NCBI GenBank assembly: GCA_036867785.1
Contig: CP145410.1
Location: 558,001 to 622,000 of the forward strand
Origin: Plasmodiophora brassicae
Taxonomy: Eukaryota > Endomyxa: Phytomyxea > Phytomyxea > Plasmodiophorida
Direction: 5' to 3'
Length of the DNA stretch: 64,000 bases
In this document: piece by piece, positions 10,730-22,782 of the stretch
How positions within the stretch are numbered: the first letter of the stretch is position 1
How the letters are laid out: each line of letters starts with the position of its first letter
The notes under the pieces: generated by a model
Seen by the model: only the letters and a program-made list of their open reading frames with translations
The model's database searches: none
What the model was told of the DNA's origin: nothing
Program-made: the position numbers and the translations under genes

Positions 10730-12948
10730 TTGGGCGGGCGCGATCTACAGTCCCGGGAGGGCAATCGCACATCGGGCGGGATCGCCAATTTGTTCTCGAA
10801 CGCTGGCAGCGTCAGCTTCGAAGGACGATACATGCTGGAGACAGCCGGTTCTGTGTTCGGCGTGGCGAGTCCGCTTCTCGTCATTCTTGTCGTAGCGTCG
10901 TTCGCCGTCTATTACCAACGGAGAAACTCAAGGCATAGGCAGCAGTGCAATCCGTCCAAGCCAAAGAAGATATCGTGGTTCCTGCGCTTTCTCGACCATG
11001 CTTGGTGCTGGTATTCAGGTCTGTCGTTAACGACCTTCCAACACGTACGCGTCGCTGATGGGTCTTGTAATTTGCTTAGGTGAAGCCATATCAATCCTGC
11101 CCGTTCCCGTTTGCTACATCGATCAAGAAACAGTGCCGTTGGATGGCGAAGACGCCGTTCTGGTTCACACCCGATACTTTCCTGAAGGGGCGCAGGACTT
11201 GGCGTTGCCATGTATTCTGATACGCACGCCATACGGGAGGGAATTTCTAGCCCTTTCCGCTGCCCGCTTTGCTTCTCGTGGCTACTGCGTCATTGCTCAG
11301 GACTGTCGTGGTCGCAGTCAGGGGTCGACCGGCGACGAGTTTATCCCTGTCAGCAGGGAACAGAGCGACGGTGTTGCCACTCTGAAATGGATCGAACAGC
11401 AACCGTTCTGCAGTGGGTCCATTGGCATGTTTGGCATGTCCTATCTAGGAATCTGTCAGGTACTGTTGAAACATGACGACAATAAACGTGTGTTAACAGT
11501 ATGTCGGTGGTTGCTGTACAGTGGGCCGTCGTCGACCATGCTCCGGCGTCGCTGAAAGCAATCGTTCCCGTGAACACTGCATCCGATGTGTATTCAGTAT
11601 TGTTTCCCAGGTATGGAGTACGATATTGTCTTGCAACGCGATTTCCCTAATCTGTATGTGTGTGTGTTGTTGTTGTTGTCGTTCAGCTCCGGTGGCAGTG
11701 TGCGCATCGACCTCATCGTGCGTTGGATTTACCTCGTTTTCGTTGTTCGCGAGCGAGACGTATCCGTTGCCCGGCGGCTGTACAGGCGCCTGCGGTTGGC
11801 GTCTGTTACAAAAACAGTCAGCCTTCACATGCCGACCAAAGAGATTGACCGGCGTCTTGTTGGTCGTGACCTGTCGTTCTTCAAGGGTGCCGTCACGTAC
11901 CTAGACGATCGGTCTCATCCGTTTTGGAAGGAGATGAACATCGACGGCATCTGCCGACATCGAGCATTGTCTCCTCCAGCGCTTCTTATTGCAGGATGGT
12001 TCGACATGTTCTTGCAGTCGCAGTTACGCGACTGGCAAGCGCTTCAAGCATCGTCAAAGTCGTCGCATTCCCTTACGATCGGGCCCTGGCATCATTGGCA
12101 GGTGACATCGATGGCCAAGGTTGTTGAAAGCCAAGCGCTTGACTGGTTAGATTCGCATCTCAAAGAAGGCGGCAATGGGCGACTGCCATGGAGGCATCGC
12201 GTCAGAGTCTACGTTGGCGGGATCGATGACTGGATCGGATTAGAAGAGTTTCCTCCTGCTCAGTTCTCGCCAATTCGTTATTTCCTCAACGGCAACTGTC
12301 TGCTGTCAACTGAACCTGAACCCACATCGTTATTCGTCTCCTACGTGTATGATCCGTTACATGACCCGACGCCGGCTTGTGGCGGTGCTTCATTTGACCC
12401 GAATAATGCTGGGTCGAAGCGACAAACGCAATTCGAGCGTCGATCCGATGTGGTCATGTTCACGTCCCGAGCAATGGATGGGCCTGTGGCGATCATTGGG
12501 CTGGTGTCAGCAACGCTTTTCGTCGAGTCGGATGCGAAGAGCAGCGACTGGGTTGCCCGTCTTTGCTACGTCGACAAGAGCGGGGTATCAAGAAACCTCT
12601 GTGATGGGATCAGCCGGGTACCGAGTTCACCCCTGCCGTCGTCAGCAGTGCACCGTGTTGAAATCGGCATGTGGGCCACTGCCCACGTCCTCAAGGCAGG
12701 TGAAAGAATCAGGTTACAGGTCTGTTCTGGAGCACATCCCCGTTTCAGGTATGAAATCACATTCTGGGCAACTTGAGAACCAGTGTGCCAATACCCATGT
12801 TTGTAGCCGCAACTCGGGATCCGGCAAGTGTTTCGATGCGAATTCGCGCTCGTACCATCGAGCCCTACAACGCGTTCATCTATCCCCCGAGTTCCAGTCC
12901 TGCGTCGTCCTTCCCATCTGCCCATACAACGCTCTGCTTACGTCCTGA
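10730..12948 (+). CDS. CocE/NonD family serine hydrolase (X-Pro dipeptidyl-peptidase S15-like)
   Basis: Alpha/beta hydrolase of the CocE/S15 family, which cleaves esters, amides or X-Pro dipeptides. An N-terminal membrane segment (VASPLLVILVVASFAVYY) suggests a type II anchored or secreted protein. The hydrolase core shows ILIRTPYGR, YCVIAQDCRGR, the nucleophile elbow GMFGMSYLG (Ser), the acid AGWFDMF (Asp) and the base GPWHHW (His). A C-terminal jelly-roll domain follows (AMDGPVAIIGLVSATLFVES, HRVEIGMWATAH, GERIRLQVCSGAHPRF). Introns lie near 11020-11080, 11460, 11612-11688 and 12748. The natural substrate cannot be read from sequence. CocE proteins are mostly bacterial, with scattered eukaryotic members. 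Confidence 0.85.
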
Positions 12949-13086
12949 CATTCGTTCCTCATTGTTGTTTATCGCGATATTTATTTCCAACGATAAACGG
13001 CATTAGTCGCCGAGACGGTGACCTCCCCATGGGCCCTGAATCGATACGCGTGACCTGTTACAGCACTACGTGCCGTCATTTCGATA

Positions 13087-14890
13087 TTGGCAGTTCGGGG
13101 ACAGGGGGCCGCTGTCGTGATGATCGCCGTCATCGTCGACATGAGATGGCACCTGTTTCGGTACCTACGCGACCTGGACCGCGATGCAGTCGTGATCGGA
13201 TTCGACGACTACCTGTCAGCTGTGCGTCATGGGTTGACAACGCTCATCAACTTGCAGTTCTGCCAGCGTGCTAGCTTTGATGTGACTGGTTCAGATGAAT
13301 ATTCGTTGTGATACCGTCATTGCTGACCCTTGCGTTCGATACAGTTCGAACGAGCCGAACCCATCGCTGTCGTCGCCTGCAGAACCGACCCAGACGATTG
13401 CGAACTGATTCTGCAACCTCCATACAGCATCGTCGATGCGTACGACGCCATCCAGTGGCTGAAAAGCGATTTGGACAGCATGCTGGTAGACGGCTTTGCG
13501 ATTCCTTCCTCGTTGCGCAATATTGCTGTTAGCAGTACGTCTGTGGTATTTCAGTGCCCCCCACGAATGTCTGATCGCCGGTTGTTTTAGACGCAGCGTC
13601 GTTCAAGTGTCTTGAGCCACAGCTATTCTCTGTGTCGCGTGTTTTCTTTATATCTCCCCTGCTCGCCCATGCCGAACAGCATACGGTTGCAGATGCACTG
13701 CTACTGTGCAAACCAGGTGAAGTGCTGACAGGTTATTGTCTGAACAGGATATCGGCGCCGTCCCGACAATTCCAACTACTGTTATTGCAGTGGCAACCGG
13801 GTCGTTTAAGGAAGCTGAACAGCGTATTCATCGGTGTCTATGCAAACATGGAACGTTGCTTGATGTCGTGGTGATCAGCAATGGTATCCTGTCAAACAGT
13901 CGTGATATGACGTCGAGGACTTAATCTGTATGGCAGACGAACTTGAGTGGACATCGGTCTTCTGGGACGTCCGACAGGAGTCGCTTCAGAACTTCAGCCT
14001 TGCCTTATCCCTGAACTCGCTCACGCCATTCCAAGCTAATCCCCAGCCACTTCTTGAGCTCAGTTGTAGACACTTCTTTGAAGTAATTGACCTTCCACAA
14101 TGGGTTCAGGTATGGAACCAGCAGCTAGAACGACCACAGCTATCCAAACACTAAACAGGTCTGTGAATGTCACGGAAGGTCTGCAACAGATATAGTTCAC
14201 GCGATGTCGAACGGTACCTCTCCGGGACTCCAAGTGGGGCTGGAATACTGCCCCAGCAAACAGGTTCCTGAGGAGGTCGCCGACAATCTCATCACGTGTC
14301 GAACTCTTCAAGCCGATCACTTTATTCCGGTCGATGACGTTTGCGAGACGAAATTGATCGGGCAGGTCCGGTTCTGTCTCTGACTTAATTATCAGTGTGT
14401 TGAACGGCTTTACCCTGCAGATGTTTGTGGCATGGTGCAACAACCCATCGCAGACAGCAATGTGGTCTGAGTTAATTTCCCATTTAAGGTCGAGAAGACT
14501 AGCGCTGCTGGTTCATGGCTGTATACCGGAACTACGCCCCAAGGAACAGCTGCTACTCAACGGCGTGAGCGCGAGGTTCATAATGATCCCGGCGACTTCC
14601 TCCCCAGTGGGCGCGCCTGACTCGGTCCCTTTCGCGTTAATTCGAGTAAGAACAAACAGTCGACGTCCGTTGGCTCTCAGTGCCCTAAAGTGTGGACGCA
14701 GATGTGCTTGTTCGTAGAGCAGCTGCTCCCATGGATGGCAACTGTAGAGAATTCGTCGTCCGATGACCCGTACTCGGAAGATGACGCGATGTTGTTCGAC
14801 AGCGTCAGCCGTTTGGAGTTTTCTGCCAAATTCCAACTGACCAGCGTTCGATGTCGCAGATCCCGCAGATCCATGACGTATCAGAACTGA
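13087..14890 (+). CDS. multi-exon protein weakly resembling meiosis-1 associated protein (M1AP)
   Basis: Six or so exons read on the plus strand: a hydrophobic start (VVMIAVIVDM), DDYLSAVRHGLTTLINLQF, ERAEPIAVVACRTDPDDCEL, YDAIQWLKSDL, TTVIAVATGSFKEAEQRIH, LLDVVVISNGIL, LEWTSVFWDV, VCETKLIGQVRF, WSELISHLRSRRLALLVHG, ARFIMIPATSS, and an acidic tail DDPYSEDDAMLFDS. The order and spacing of these blocks follow animal M1AP (N-terminal Rossmann-like half, late beta-rich half with a lysine/arginine-W-LLL block, acidic Asp/Leu tail). Pairwise identity is low, so the assignment is tentative. If right, it joins the HORMA gene as a meiotic factor. Exon joins are by eye. Confidence 0.45.
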
Positions 14891-15371
14891 TAGTTAGCAA
14901 TGCGTTCCACGGTACGGTCCAGTGCCGTCAGGGCTAATGATCGTCCGGTAATGCTAACTCTCTGTTTGAGACATCGTTCGCGATGCTGTACAATCCATTG
15001 AAACACGTCGAGACACAGAAGGGCGTCTTGAAGCACCCCTCTCAGCGCAACTCGAGGCCTGAGCTTATTGTTATCGTCGACTTCAATGCTCCTAGGTTTC
15101 AATGCTTGTAACAGTAAACGGTCAGCTTCAAAGAACGTACGCGAGTGTCAGCATACAAGTAGGCGTACCTGTACCGTGTTTCGATCCAATCTTCGTGGTT
15201 GCTGTGCAATCGTCGCGTGACCGGGCTGCCTAGCGGAATGAAGACACACCCGGGTGCCGGCGTCCAGCTGGACAGGGTTACGCTACAGAATGGCGAGACG
15301 ACGCCTGTCGGAACGGTCAACCGGCCAGGAAAGCAGGAAGTCGAAGAAAGGTACCGCACCAGTCTTCGCAT
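14881..15371 (-). CDS. small uncharacterised protein, possibly mitochondrial
   Basis: A 5' exon begins MRRLVRYLSSTSCFPGRL, an Arg/Ser-rich start like a mitochondrial presequence, and ends near TRYR at a GTACGC donor. A second exon reads ADRLLLQALKPRSIEVDD, then RGVLQDALLCLDVFQWIVQH and LALTALDRTVERIANYQF before a stop at 14881. The second exon is helical and convincing; the first overlaps the 5' end of the RSP3 frame on the other strand, so one of the two starts must be further in. No family recognised. Confidence 0.35.
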
Positions 15372-16475
15372 CCCGCCTTAAGCGACTGATATGGACGGTG
15401 ACGCATAGAGTCCCACAGAACATTATGTTCGACAGGCGTGTATGCAGAGGAAGTAACTATCTGCATCGGTCGGCCATCCCCGATCAGCAGCCAACGAAGC
15501 CAACGCCAAGGCGTCGAGGCCAGCGACACGGTTCTTTGACGTCGCGCCCGGAAGGGGAGCGCCAAGGTACGGATGCTACGAAGACGCCCGAGCCAGTTCA
15601 AGGACGCCAGCATGCCGACATTCAGACCATGAACTATCTCGAAGTGCTAGAAGCGCGATACGAGGAGAAGGATCAGGGCATGCAGACGGATCCATTTCTG
15701 GACCGTCCCGACTCGCCACGTTTCGTTCCCAAGAAGTTGGGAGATCACAAACAGACCCAGGTCGAGCCAGGCGACCTGTTTGATTTCGACATCGAGGTGG
15801 AGCCCATCCTGGAAGTCCTTGTGGGCAAGATCCTCGATCAGTCAGTGATGGAGGTCATTGAGGAGACCGAGCTCACCGCCATCCGCTACAAACAGGATCA
15901 GTTCGAGCAGATGCGGAACGTCGAGCTTGCCGAGGCACAGCGTATCGAAGCCCGGGAAACCCGGCTATTCGAGGAGAAGCAACGACGGAAGTTGCAAGAG
16001 AAGGAGCGCTTACGAGTCGAAGCGGTCACCGCCAAGAAGCTCGCGGCGCGCACAGCAGCGAAGGCGTGCCTGGAAGGTATAGTGTACTGACACCACTGAC
16101 GACACCTTACGTATGACTCGCGCATATGCAGATCTACAGAACAAGGTCATCACGACATTGCAGGCCAGCAAACACTTTACAGATCCTGTTGTCACCGAGG
16201 TCGAATCGCAGTTCATGCCCTGGATCATCCAAACGTCCAAGCAGAAATACAGCGACGCCAGCGTGGCCGCCGCCGTCGTCAACGATGCCGTCAACGACGC
16301 CTTGGCGCGCGGCGTCGCCCAGAACGAGGAAACCGCTCAGCAACGCCGGGAGTACCTGGCCGAGCTCGCCAAGATTCGCAAGGCCAAAGAAGCTGAAGAA
16401 GCAGCCGCCGCTGCTGCTACCGCTGCCGCTGCCGCTGTCGCCGCCGCCGCAGAACAGAAACCTGACGAGGAGTAG
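15254..16475 (+). CDS. RSPH3: radial spoke protein 3 (RSP3)
   Basis: Structural anchor of the radial spoke on the axoneme and PKA-anchoring protein in other organisms. The conserved block is unmistakable: NIMFDRRVCRGSNY, DIQTMNYLEVLE, QTDPFLDRPDSPRFVPKKLG, then VEPGDLFDFDIEVEPILEVL, VGKILDQSVMEVIEE, an Arg/Glu-rich helix (15880-16060), and after a roughly 60-nt intron HFTDPVVTEVESQFMPWI. The C-terminus is an Ala-rich run (16410-16455) ending KPDEE. The first ATG used here is the longest frame; starts at 15290 or a spliced start just before NIMFDRR are also possible. Its presence implies motile 9+2 flagella. Confidence 0.93.
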
Positions 16476-16651
16476 CAACCAGAACGGTCTATTCACTACA
16501 GAGAGCCGTCCTCCAATGAAACGTTCCGTATGTGACTGGGTTCATCTACTGCGTAAAGACGGCGCGCCGAAGGCGAAGCAGCGCCGCAGCGGCGGTGCTT
16601 GCGCAACTCCGTGGTGGGGCTGGGTGGTGCGCCGCGGCTTCCTGGCATGCA

Positions 16652-18212
16652 ATGACGTCCAAGGCCGAGTACCTGAAACGGTACCTGAGCGGGGGCGACG
16701 ATGCCAATCGAGATACGAAGACGGCGAGGAAGAAGGCTAAGCGGAAGAAAGGCGATGTCAAGATTATTGACGAATCCAGTGACTGGGAGGCCGACCAGCG
16801 GCGTTTGCAGCGGCTGAAGCGTAAGGCGGATTGTGGTGGTTGTATCGTGGTCGATTGTGATAGTGTTTATGCGTTCAGGATTGGATGAAGAACAGGCTGT
16901 CAGAAACGCTCAACAGATCGCTGAGGCGAAGGTTCGGGCCGAGGAGCAACGCCGATACCTTCAGCGCGTCCAAGACGGCAGCGGGTGGACGACCATCGCC
17001 AAGCCCGAATCCAGCCAACCTCAGCAACCGGAATCGTCACCCGCGGGAGCACCTGCTGATGATAACGATTTTTCGCCCGTTCGCAGGCGTCATGATTCGC
17101 CGGATCGCATGATGAAGTGCAATGACGACGACCTATCACCTGTACGGGCGCGTCATGACTCGCCTGATCGTGAGCCAGTCGAGCGTGTTTCGTCTCCTCT
17201 TCGTACGCATCGTGACTCGCCCGACCTGTCTCCTGCCCGGCGACAACGTGATTCTTCTGCGACACTCTCGCCTGCTGGGGACCTGTCTCCGGTTCGACGA
17301 GGGCCACCTACCCAACGTGATTTGTCTCCCGACCGGAAGCGTCGTGGTCCTCGAGACCTGTCCCCCGTCAGACAGCGACATGATTCCCCGTCTAGGCTTC
17401 CCCCGGGTGGCGATCTGTCGCCCGTTCGACGTCGGCCGCCTGTCGAGTCGGGCAGGGACTTGTCTCCTGCTCCGAAACGAAGCAGTGCGGATCGTGGTGA
17501 TATTTCGCCAGTACGGAGGCCATCTGGGAATCTCTCTCCAGCTCGAACACCGGCACCTGACTTGTCACCTCCCCGTGTTGCGAAAACGATCGCACGTGAC
17601 GTCCATGGACGTGTCATCAATGTCGACGAAGCTGTGAGTGCTCGAGAACGGCAACAGCGGGAAGAGGAGGAGAAGAAAGCGATGTTCTGGTCATCCGGGA
17701 TCGTTCAACAGGAAGAGCGAACGCAGCGAGTCAACGAGATGCGCAAGGCGGCCGATGCGGCGTTCTCGAGGACGGTCGACGATGCCGAGATGAACGCAGA
17801 ACTGAAAGAAGCCGCCCGATTCGGCGACCCGATGCAGCAGTTCATGGCGAGGAAGGCAGAGGAGAAGGCAGCGAAGGCCAAGCTCAAGCTGGAAAAGGCA
17901 CGTCTCAAAGAGGAGAAACGGTTGGCCAAAGAGAAACGGAAGCTGGAGAAGAGCCTGAAGAGTCTGGGTGTCGAAGAGACCGACGCCATCGTCGCAGATA
18001 CACTACGCGAGCAGGAAGAGCGGCTTCCCACCTGGACCGTCCGGCCAAGGTACACTGGCGCACCCTGGGCGAACCGTTTCGGCATCCTGCCCGGGTACAG
18101 GTGGGACGGCGTCGACCGCACGAACCAGTGGGAGACGAAACGTTTCCAGGCGGAAGCCGATCGTCAGGCGATGAAAACGGCCGCCTACCACTACTCGGTC
18201 GAGGATATGTAA
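16652..18212 (+). CDS. BUD13: BUD13, RES splicing-complex subunit
   Basis: Spliceosome-associated protein of the retention and splicing (RES) complex. The start MTSKAEYLKRYLSGG matches the family N-terminus. After one short intron near 16825-16880 comes a disordered region with at least a dozen near repeats of D-L-S-P-V-R-R / H-D-S-P (17060-17580), the same kind of phospho-repeat seen in animal BUD13. The C-terminal half is a long charged helix (KAEEKAAKAKLKLEKARLKE) and the BUD13 signature RPRYTGAPWANRFGI, PGYRWDGVDRTNQWE and the terminal YHYSVEDM. The ending with VEDM at the C-terminus shows the protein is complete. Confidence 0.93.
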
Positions 18213-18367
18213 ACGCCAATGTAATTATGTGGGACCTGTTTCTTGTTCTTGTTGTTATTGCGCAGTCGTCGTTCCGCTCCTGGAGGTGCACTTTGGAAGT
18301 TGTGCGCGACGGTGACCCTATCCGGGCGTGCGTCATTCCGCGATAGGTGTGGGGCAGCTCTGTCCTG

Positions 18368-21271
18368 ATGATTGTCGAGGCGCGCAAGCGCAGCAAGACC
18401 TGCCATGGGGAGGCGGATCCGGTCGTGACGCCGGCCGGGTATCGGGTCCGCCGATCGCAGCTGGTGAGGGCGATCGAGCAGGCGCTGCGCGATCTCGGGC
18501 ATGTTCGGGCGCTGTCGGCGCTCGAGACCGAGAGTAGGGTCACGCTGCAGACGCCGACGAGTGTGGCAATTGCCGATTGGGTGCGGAATAGCCAGTGGGA
18601 TCAGGTAGGGCGTCGCGGCGTGCTGGGCGTGTGTCAACCTGGGCTAACGCCAGGCAGCTGCTTGCGGCATTGCCGAGCCTGTCGTGGGCTGACGGGTCCC
18701 ATTTGGAGAAGGCCACGGCAGAGATCGTGCGGTATCAGTTCTTCGAGCTGTGTAACGAAGGACGTTATGTCGAGGTAATCCGGGCCATTACGATCAGGGC
18801 TTGCCGGGGAGTTCTCACTGTGCACAGGCAATCGAATGCCTGCGTCGAGGGCCGCCGTACGTCCATGCACTGTCCCGATTTGTCATGTTCAGCAACGCCG
18901 AGCGGCTAAGATCTGCGTCCGGGATGACGCTGGAAGAGAAGTCGCTCTCAAAAGCGAATGTACTTTCTTTGCTACAGGTCAGGCGCGCCGTTTCTGATCA
19001 GTCATGAGGAGGTTCCTCAACTGTGGCGTCAGGAGATTATCAACCAAGATGACTTCATTGAGGACGCGCGTCTGTTGACACTCGTCGACAATGCGTATCA
19101 ACTGGGGCACTCTGCCACCCAGCAAGGGGCCGCTTGTCTGAACGCTACCTTGTCGTGCAGTAATGGAGTTGACGGAGAAATGGGCGATCGCCATGAAGTA
19201 TTGACAACGCCTGCCGGAGTCTGGCTGTGCCCGTATGAGTGGACCCGCATCCTTCTCCAGTCTGTGCGAGACCTTGGGTTCTCAACGACGTACGAAGTCC
19301 TCGTCGAGGAATCTGGCGTTACAATGGAACATGCACTTGCCACGCAAGTCAGGCAAGACGCCGAGTATGGCCAATGGGATCGTGTTCTGGATTGTCTCAG
19401 TGTCGCCTGTCGCGACTCGCACAACCTGGATGAGGCCCGCCGTGTTGTCCTTAAGCAGAAGTTCTTCGAACTGTGTGAGCGGAATCATTTTACGGAGGTA
19501 ACCAAGGCGAGAATCTAGCGACGTCTTCCGAGATGGTTTACTATTTGTTTTAGGCGGTTGAGTGCCTTCGCCAATCGCCAAGTGAACTGGCTGGCCTCTC
19601 AAGATTTCTCATGTTTCCCGATCCTGCTCGCATCCGCGCTGAAGCGGGTCTGAGTGGTGACGTCAATATGTGCCGATCGCAGACCATATCGACGCTGGAG
19701 GTGCGCTTCGTAATCATGGCGTACGAAACGGAAAATAATCACTTGCAACAGGCTCTGCTGGACCCAGGCTTATTCCTCAAGCCGGACCGGCTGCTGTCGA
19801 TCATTGATGACGCAATGCAGTATCAAATTGGGCAATGCTTGTTCCACAACGAGCGAACAACAACGGCGTACATTTTGAAACGACATCAATGCTCGTGTGA
19901 CAACATACCCAGCTACTGTGCCGAGGCCAGTCGTATTTGCGATGTGCAAATTCCATCGCTGACAGCTTGCTCAGGTTGTCGAGGGTCACACGGACGAAGT
20001 GTGGTTTGTCCAGTTTTCTCATGACGGGAAGCGATTGGCAACGGCGTCGCGTGACTCGACTGTTCGCATATGGGAATTCGATGTCCGGTCTCGCTGTTGG
20101 CCACGCCTGTACGACTCACAACTCAGCGGGCGCCTGCGTGTAGGAACCTCGCGGGGTGACCGTCCAGCAACACTGCCTCCGCGGTCATTCCAAGCGGGCG
20201 TACGTTTCATATGTATCATGGTCGGACGATGATTCCCTGCTGGTAACCTGTGGTACTGGGCGGCAGGTATCGTGTCTGCCCCTGGCTGTATTGAGAATTC
20301 CGGTTAACGTTCGTGTGGCGCAGGCGACCGTCTGGGACACACACTCTGGTGCCAAGGTATGCCGTCTGAAGGGCCACAGGGAGCAAGTTCTTGCATGCGC
20401 TTGGGTGCCGAAGTTAAGGCAAATCGTGACGGGATCAGTCGACCAATATGTGCTCAGTCACGTATCATATCTAAGTGGCAACCTGCTGATATTGATGCTT
20501 AGATAATGCTGTGGAACACGGATGGTGAGCGCTTGTATTCATGGCGAATGGACGGAGCAATTAACGATCTGTGCGTCGCGAAAGATGGGTAATGGTTTGC
20601 ATGTAATCATAGTCAATGTTCTCTGCTGACTGTTGCAGATCTGTCATGCTTGCTGGCTCAACAAATTTGACAGGTATCATTGCTTATGCGATATAGCAAA
20701 CGACGTATTGAAGTGGTAACAAATGGATTTACAGTTCACATGTTCAACCTCGAAACAAAGCAAGCTACGGAATGCTTGCGAGAGCCGACCCAAACAATCA
20801 TAGCGTTCTCAATGTCCTCTGATGCATCTCACGTTCTTCTCAATGTGGTCAAGCCTCCAGCTATCCACATGTGGCGCATTAACCCAAGGGATAGCCAAGG
20901 TCGGGCAACTCTTGTCCGAAAGTTCATTGGAGCCACACAGGACCGCTTCATCGTTCGGTCGGCGTTTGGAGGGGTTGACGAAAATTTCGTTATATCGGGG
21001 AGCGAAGACAGTAACGTGTACATATGGCACCGGCATTCGGGCACCTTGCTAGTTAACCTTCATGGCCACAAGGTTGGTAGTGGGAGGACCTGTGTTTGCA
21101 ATCTGCAATCTCTGAACAGTTTAACAGAGCAGCGTGAATTCGGTTTCCTGGAGTCCAACGAACCCATTCATGGTTGCGTCTGCTAGCGACGATTTTACGA
21201 TCCGGATATGGAAAGCCAGAAAGGAGATGGAGCGAGATCGAGACGAGCCGGCCTTAACATGTACAGGTTGA
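18368..21271 (+). CDS. WDR26: WDR26/Gid7-like protein with duplicated LisH-CTLH-CRA module
   Basis: Substrate-recruiting/assembly subunit of the GID/CTLH ubiquitin ligase. Module 1: LisH at [23 protein letters not shown] ([24 protein letters not shown]), CRA ([19 protein letters not shown]). Module 2 repeats the layout: [82 protein letters not shown]. The end of module 1 and start of module 2 share one uninterrupted frame (18958-19518), so this is one gene. The WD40 propeller follows: [81 protein letters not shown]. About ten short introns. Introns in both modules fall at the same places (after YVE/FTE and before the last CRA helix). Confidence 0.9.
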
Positions 21272-21406
21272 CCCTGCCAACGGCGCGGTATGCCAATAAA
21301 CAGGGGGCGGCGTGCCCGGATAACAGTATGGTCATGGGGAAATTGATAACAATCCCATTCGTTTAGTGCTCGAAGCTCAGACAACGCTTACGACGTTGCC
21401 ACGCTG

Positions 21407-22782
21407 TCAGTCACGCACGGATGCAGTCTTCACAATGTCTGCGATGACGCCAGCGGCTGTGACCTCCAGTCCGGCTCCTTTCCCACGGACAACAAGGGGG
21501 CTCTCCTTGTAGACGCTAGTCGTGAATGAAACCTGTTGCGAGTCGTCAGGCTCTGGGCGCCCCAAACCATCCCTCAATCGTACCAAATTGTCAGATCCTT
21601 TTAGCGACCCAATTGGGGATGATCGGGGCACGATCTGCATTCCAACGGTGATTTCTGGATCGGATCGTTCGCCAAATGACACTTGTGCAACGTAACGAAG
21701 GACACAGCCTTTGGCGGACGCCACCTTCACCTTGTCACTATATTCGTCGTCTAGTTCCGTTAGCGACTATAATATATATCGACAAAGTCTGGCTTAGATA
21801 CGAGGCTGACGAACAACGATATCGAACCTTCATGAACTGCTCGACGGACAGCTGCGAGAAGCGCGAAGGAAAGAGCGACTCGACCTTGACATGGTTGAGC
21901 TCGACACCGGTTGCACCGCAGATCCGTGCAAGAATCAGAATCTTCCGGGCGACATCGATGCCACTCAAGTCATCCCTAGGATCCGGTTCGCAATACCCGA
22001 GTCTGTGTGCCTCTGTCGTGGGCCATCATTCCTCTACATGAGAAACGTACATTCGCACTGACCTGCAATCGCATCACTGTAACGAGTCCCTTTCTCAAGC
22101 TCCGACATCAGGTACCCAAGTGTCCCACTGAGAACCCCTTGGATGGATACAACCTGGGCGTAAACGTTAGTTGAACTTATAACACATTAACAGGGATCCG
22201 ATGGTAATCCTTACCTGGTCGCCGCTGCTGATGAGCCTTTCGAGGCAAGAAATAACGGGCGTACCGGCGCCGACGGTTGATTCGATCCCGATACGAAACG
22301 TGTCGATGTGAAGTCCCTGGAACCATACGAACCTGTTAACGGGTCGACAGCTGCCACTGAAGTGCCTATCCACAGACCGTGAATAAGGTGGGAGACCCAG
22401 TTAGTGGCTTCTTATTGGCCATAACGACACGAGCGCCACGGTTGCTGGCTTCAACGAGTATCGGTCCCGTTACGTCCGACGCGGACGTGTCAACCACGAC
22501 AGAACGATGCCCAATTGATTGCATTGGCAGGGTCGACGTTTTCGTTCCCGCTGCATGTTCGCCGACAGCCCGCCCATCCTCCTTGCATGCCAGTACGGAG
22601 TCGACCAGATCATCCGGCAGCCCGTCATCCGCCCAGACGCCTCCTGTGCTGTCGAACAGCCCGCAGACGACAAACTGGACGCCGAATCGTGCCCCATGGA
22701 TGCGCCTCGATTGGCGCAGACCGCGAATCACCTGACGCCCGACACGACCGACTCCAATCACATAAACCCGATACGATTGCAT
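21407..22782 (-). CDS. HOM6: homoserine dehydrogenase (monofunctional)
   Basis: NAD(P)-dependent enzyme converting aspartate semialdehyde to homoserine, on the path to threonine and methionine. The start MQSYRVYVIGVGRVGRQVI carries the dinucleotide-binding GxGxxG. Further blocks: VVVDTSASDVTGPILVEASN, ARVVMANKKPLTG, IESTVGAGTPVISCLERL, VLSGTLGYLMSELEKG, the catalytic EPDPRDDLSGIDVARK, and the end GAGLEVTAAGVIADIVK. There is no aspartokinase or ACT domain. Five short introns. Convergent with the WDR26 gene (135 bp between stops). Absent from animals, present in fungi, plants and many protists. Confidence 0.93.

Noticed and set aside
14060-14836. Minus-strand frames that at first looked like a separate gene
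   Set aside because: The plus strand over the same interval gives a connected series of exons with M1AP-like blocks and good splice sites. The minus frames share no motif and are best seen as shadows, though the plus-strand call is itself tentative.
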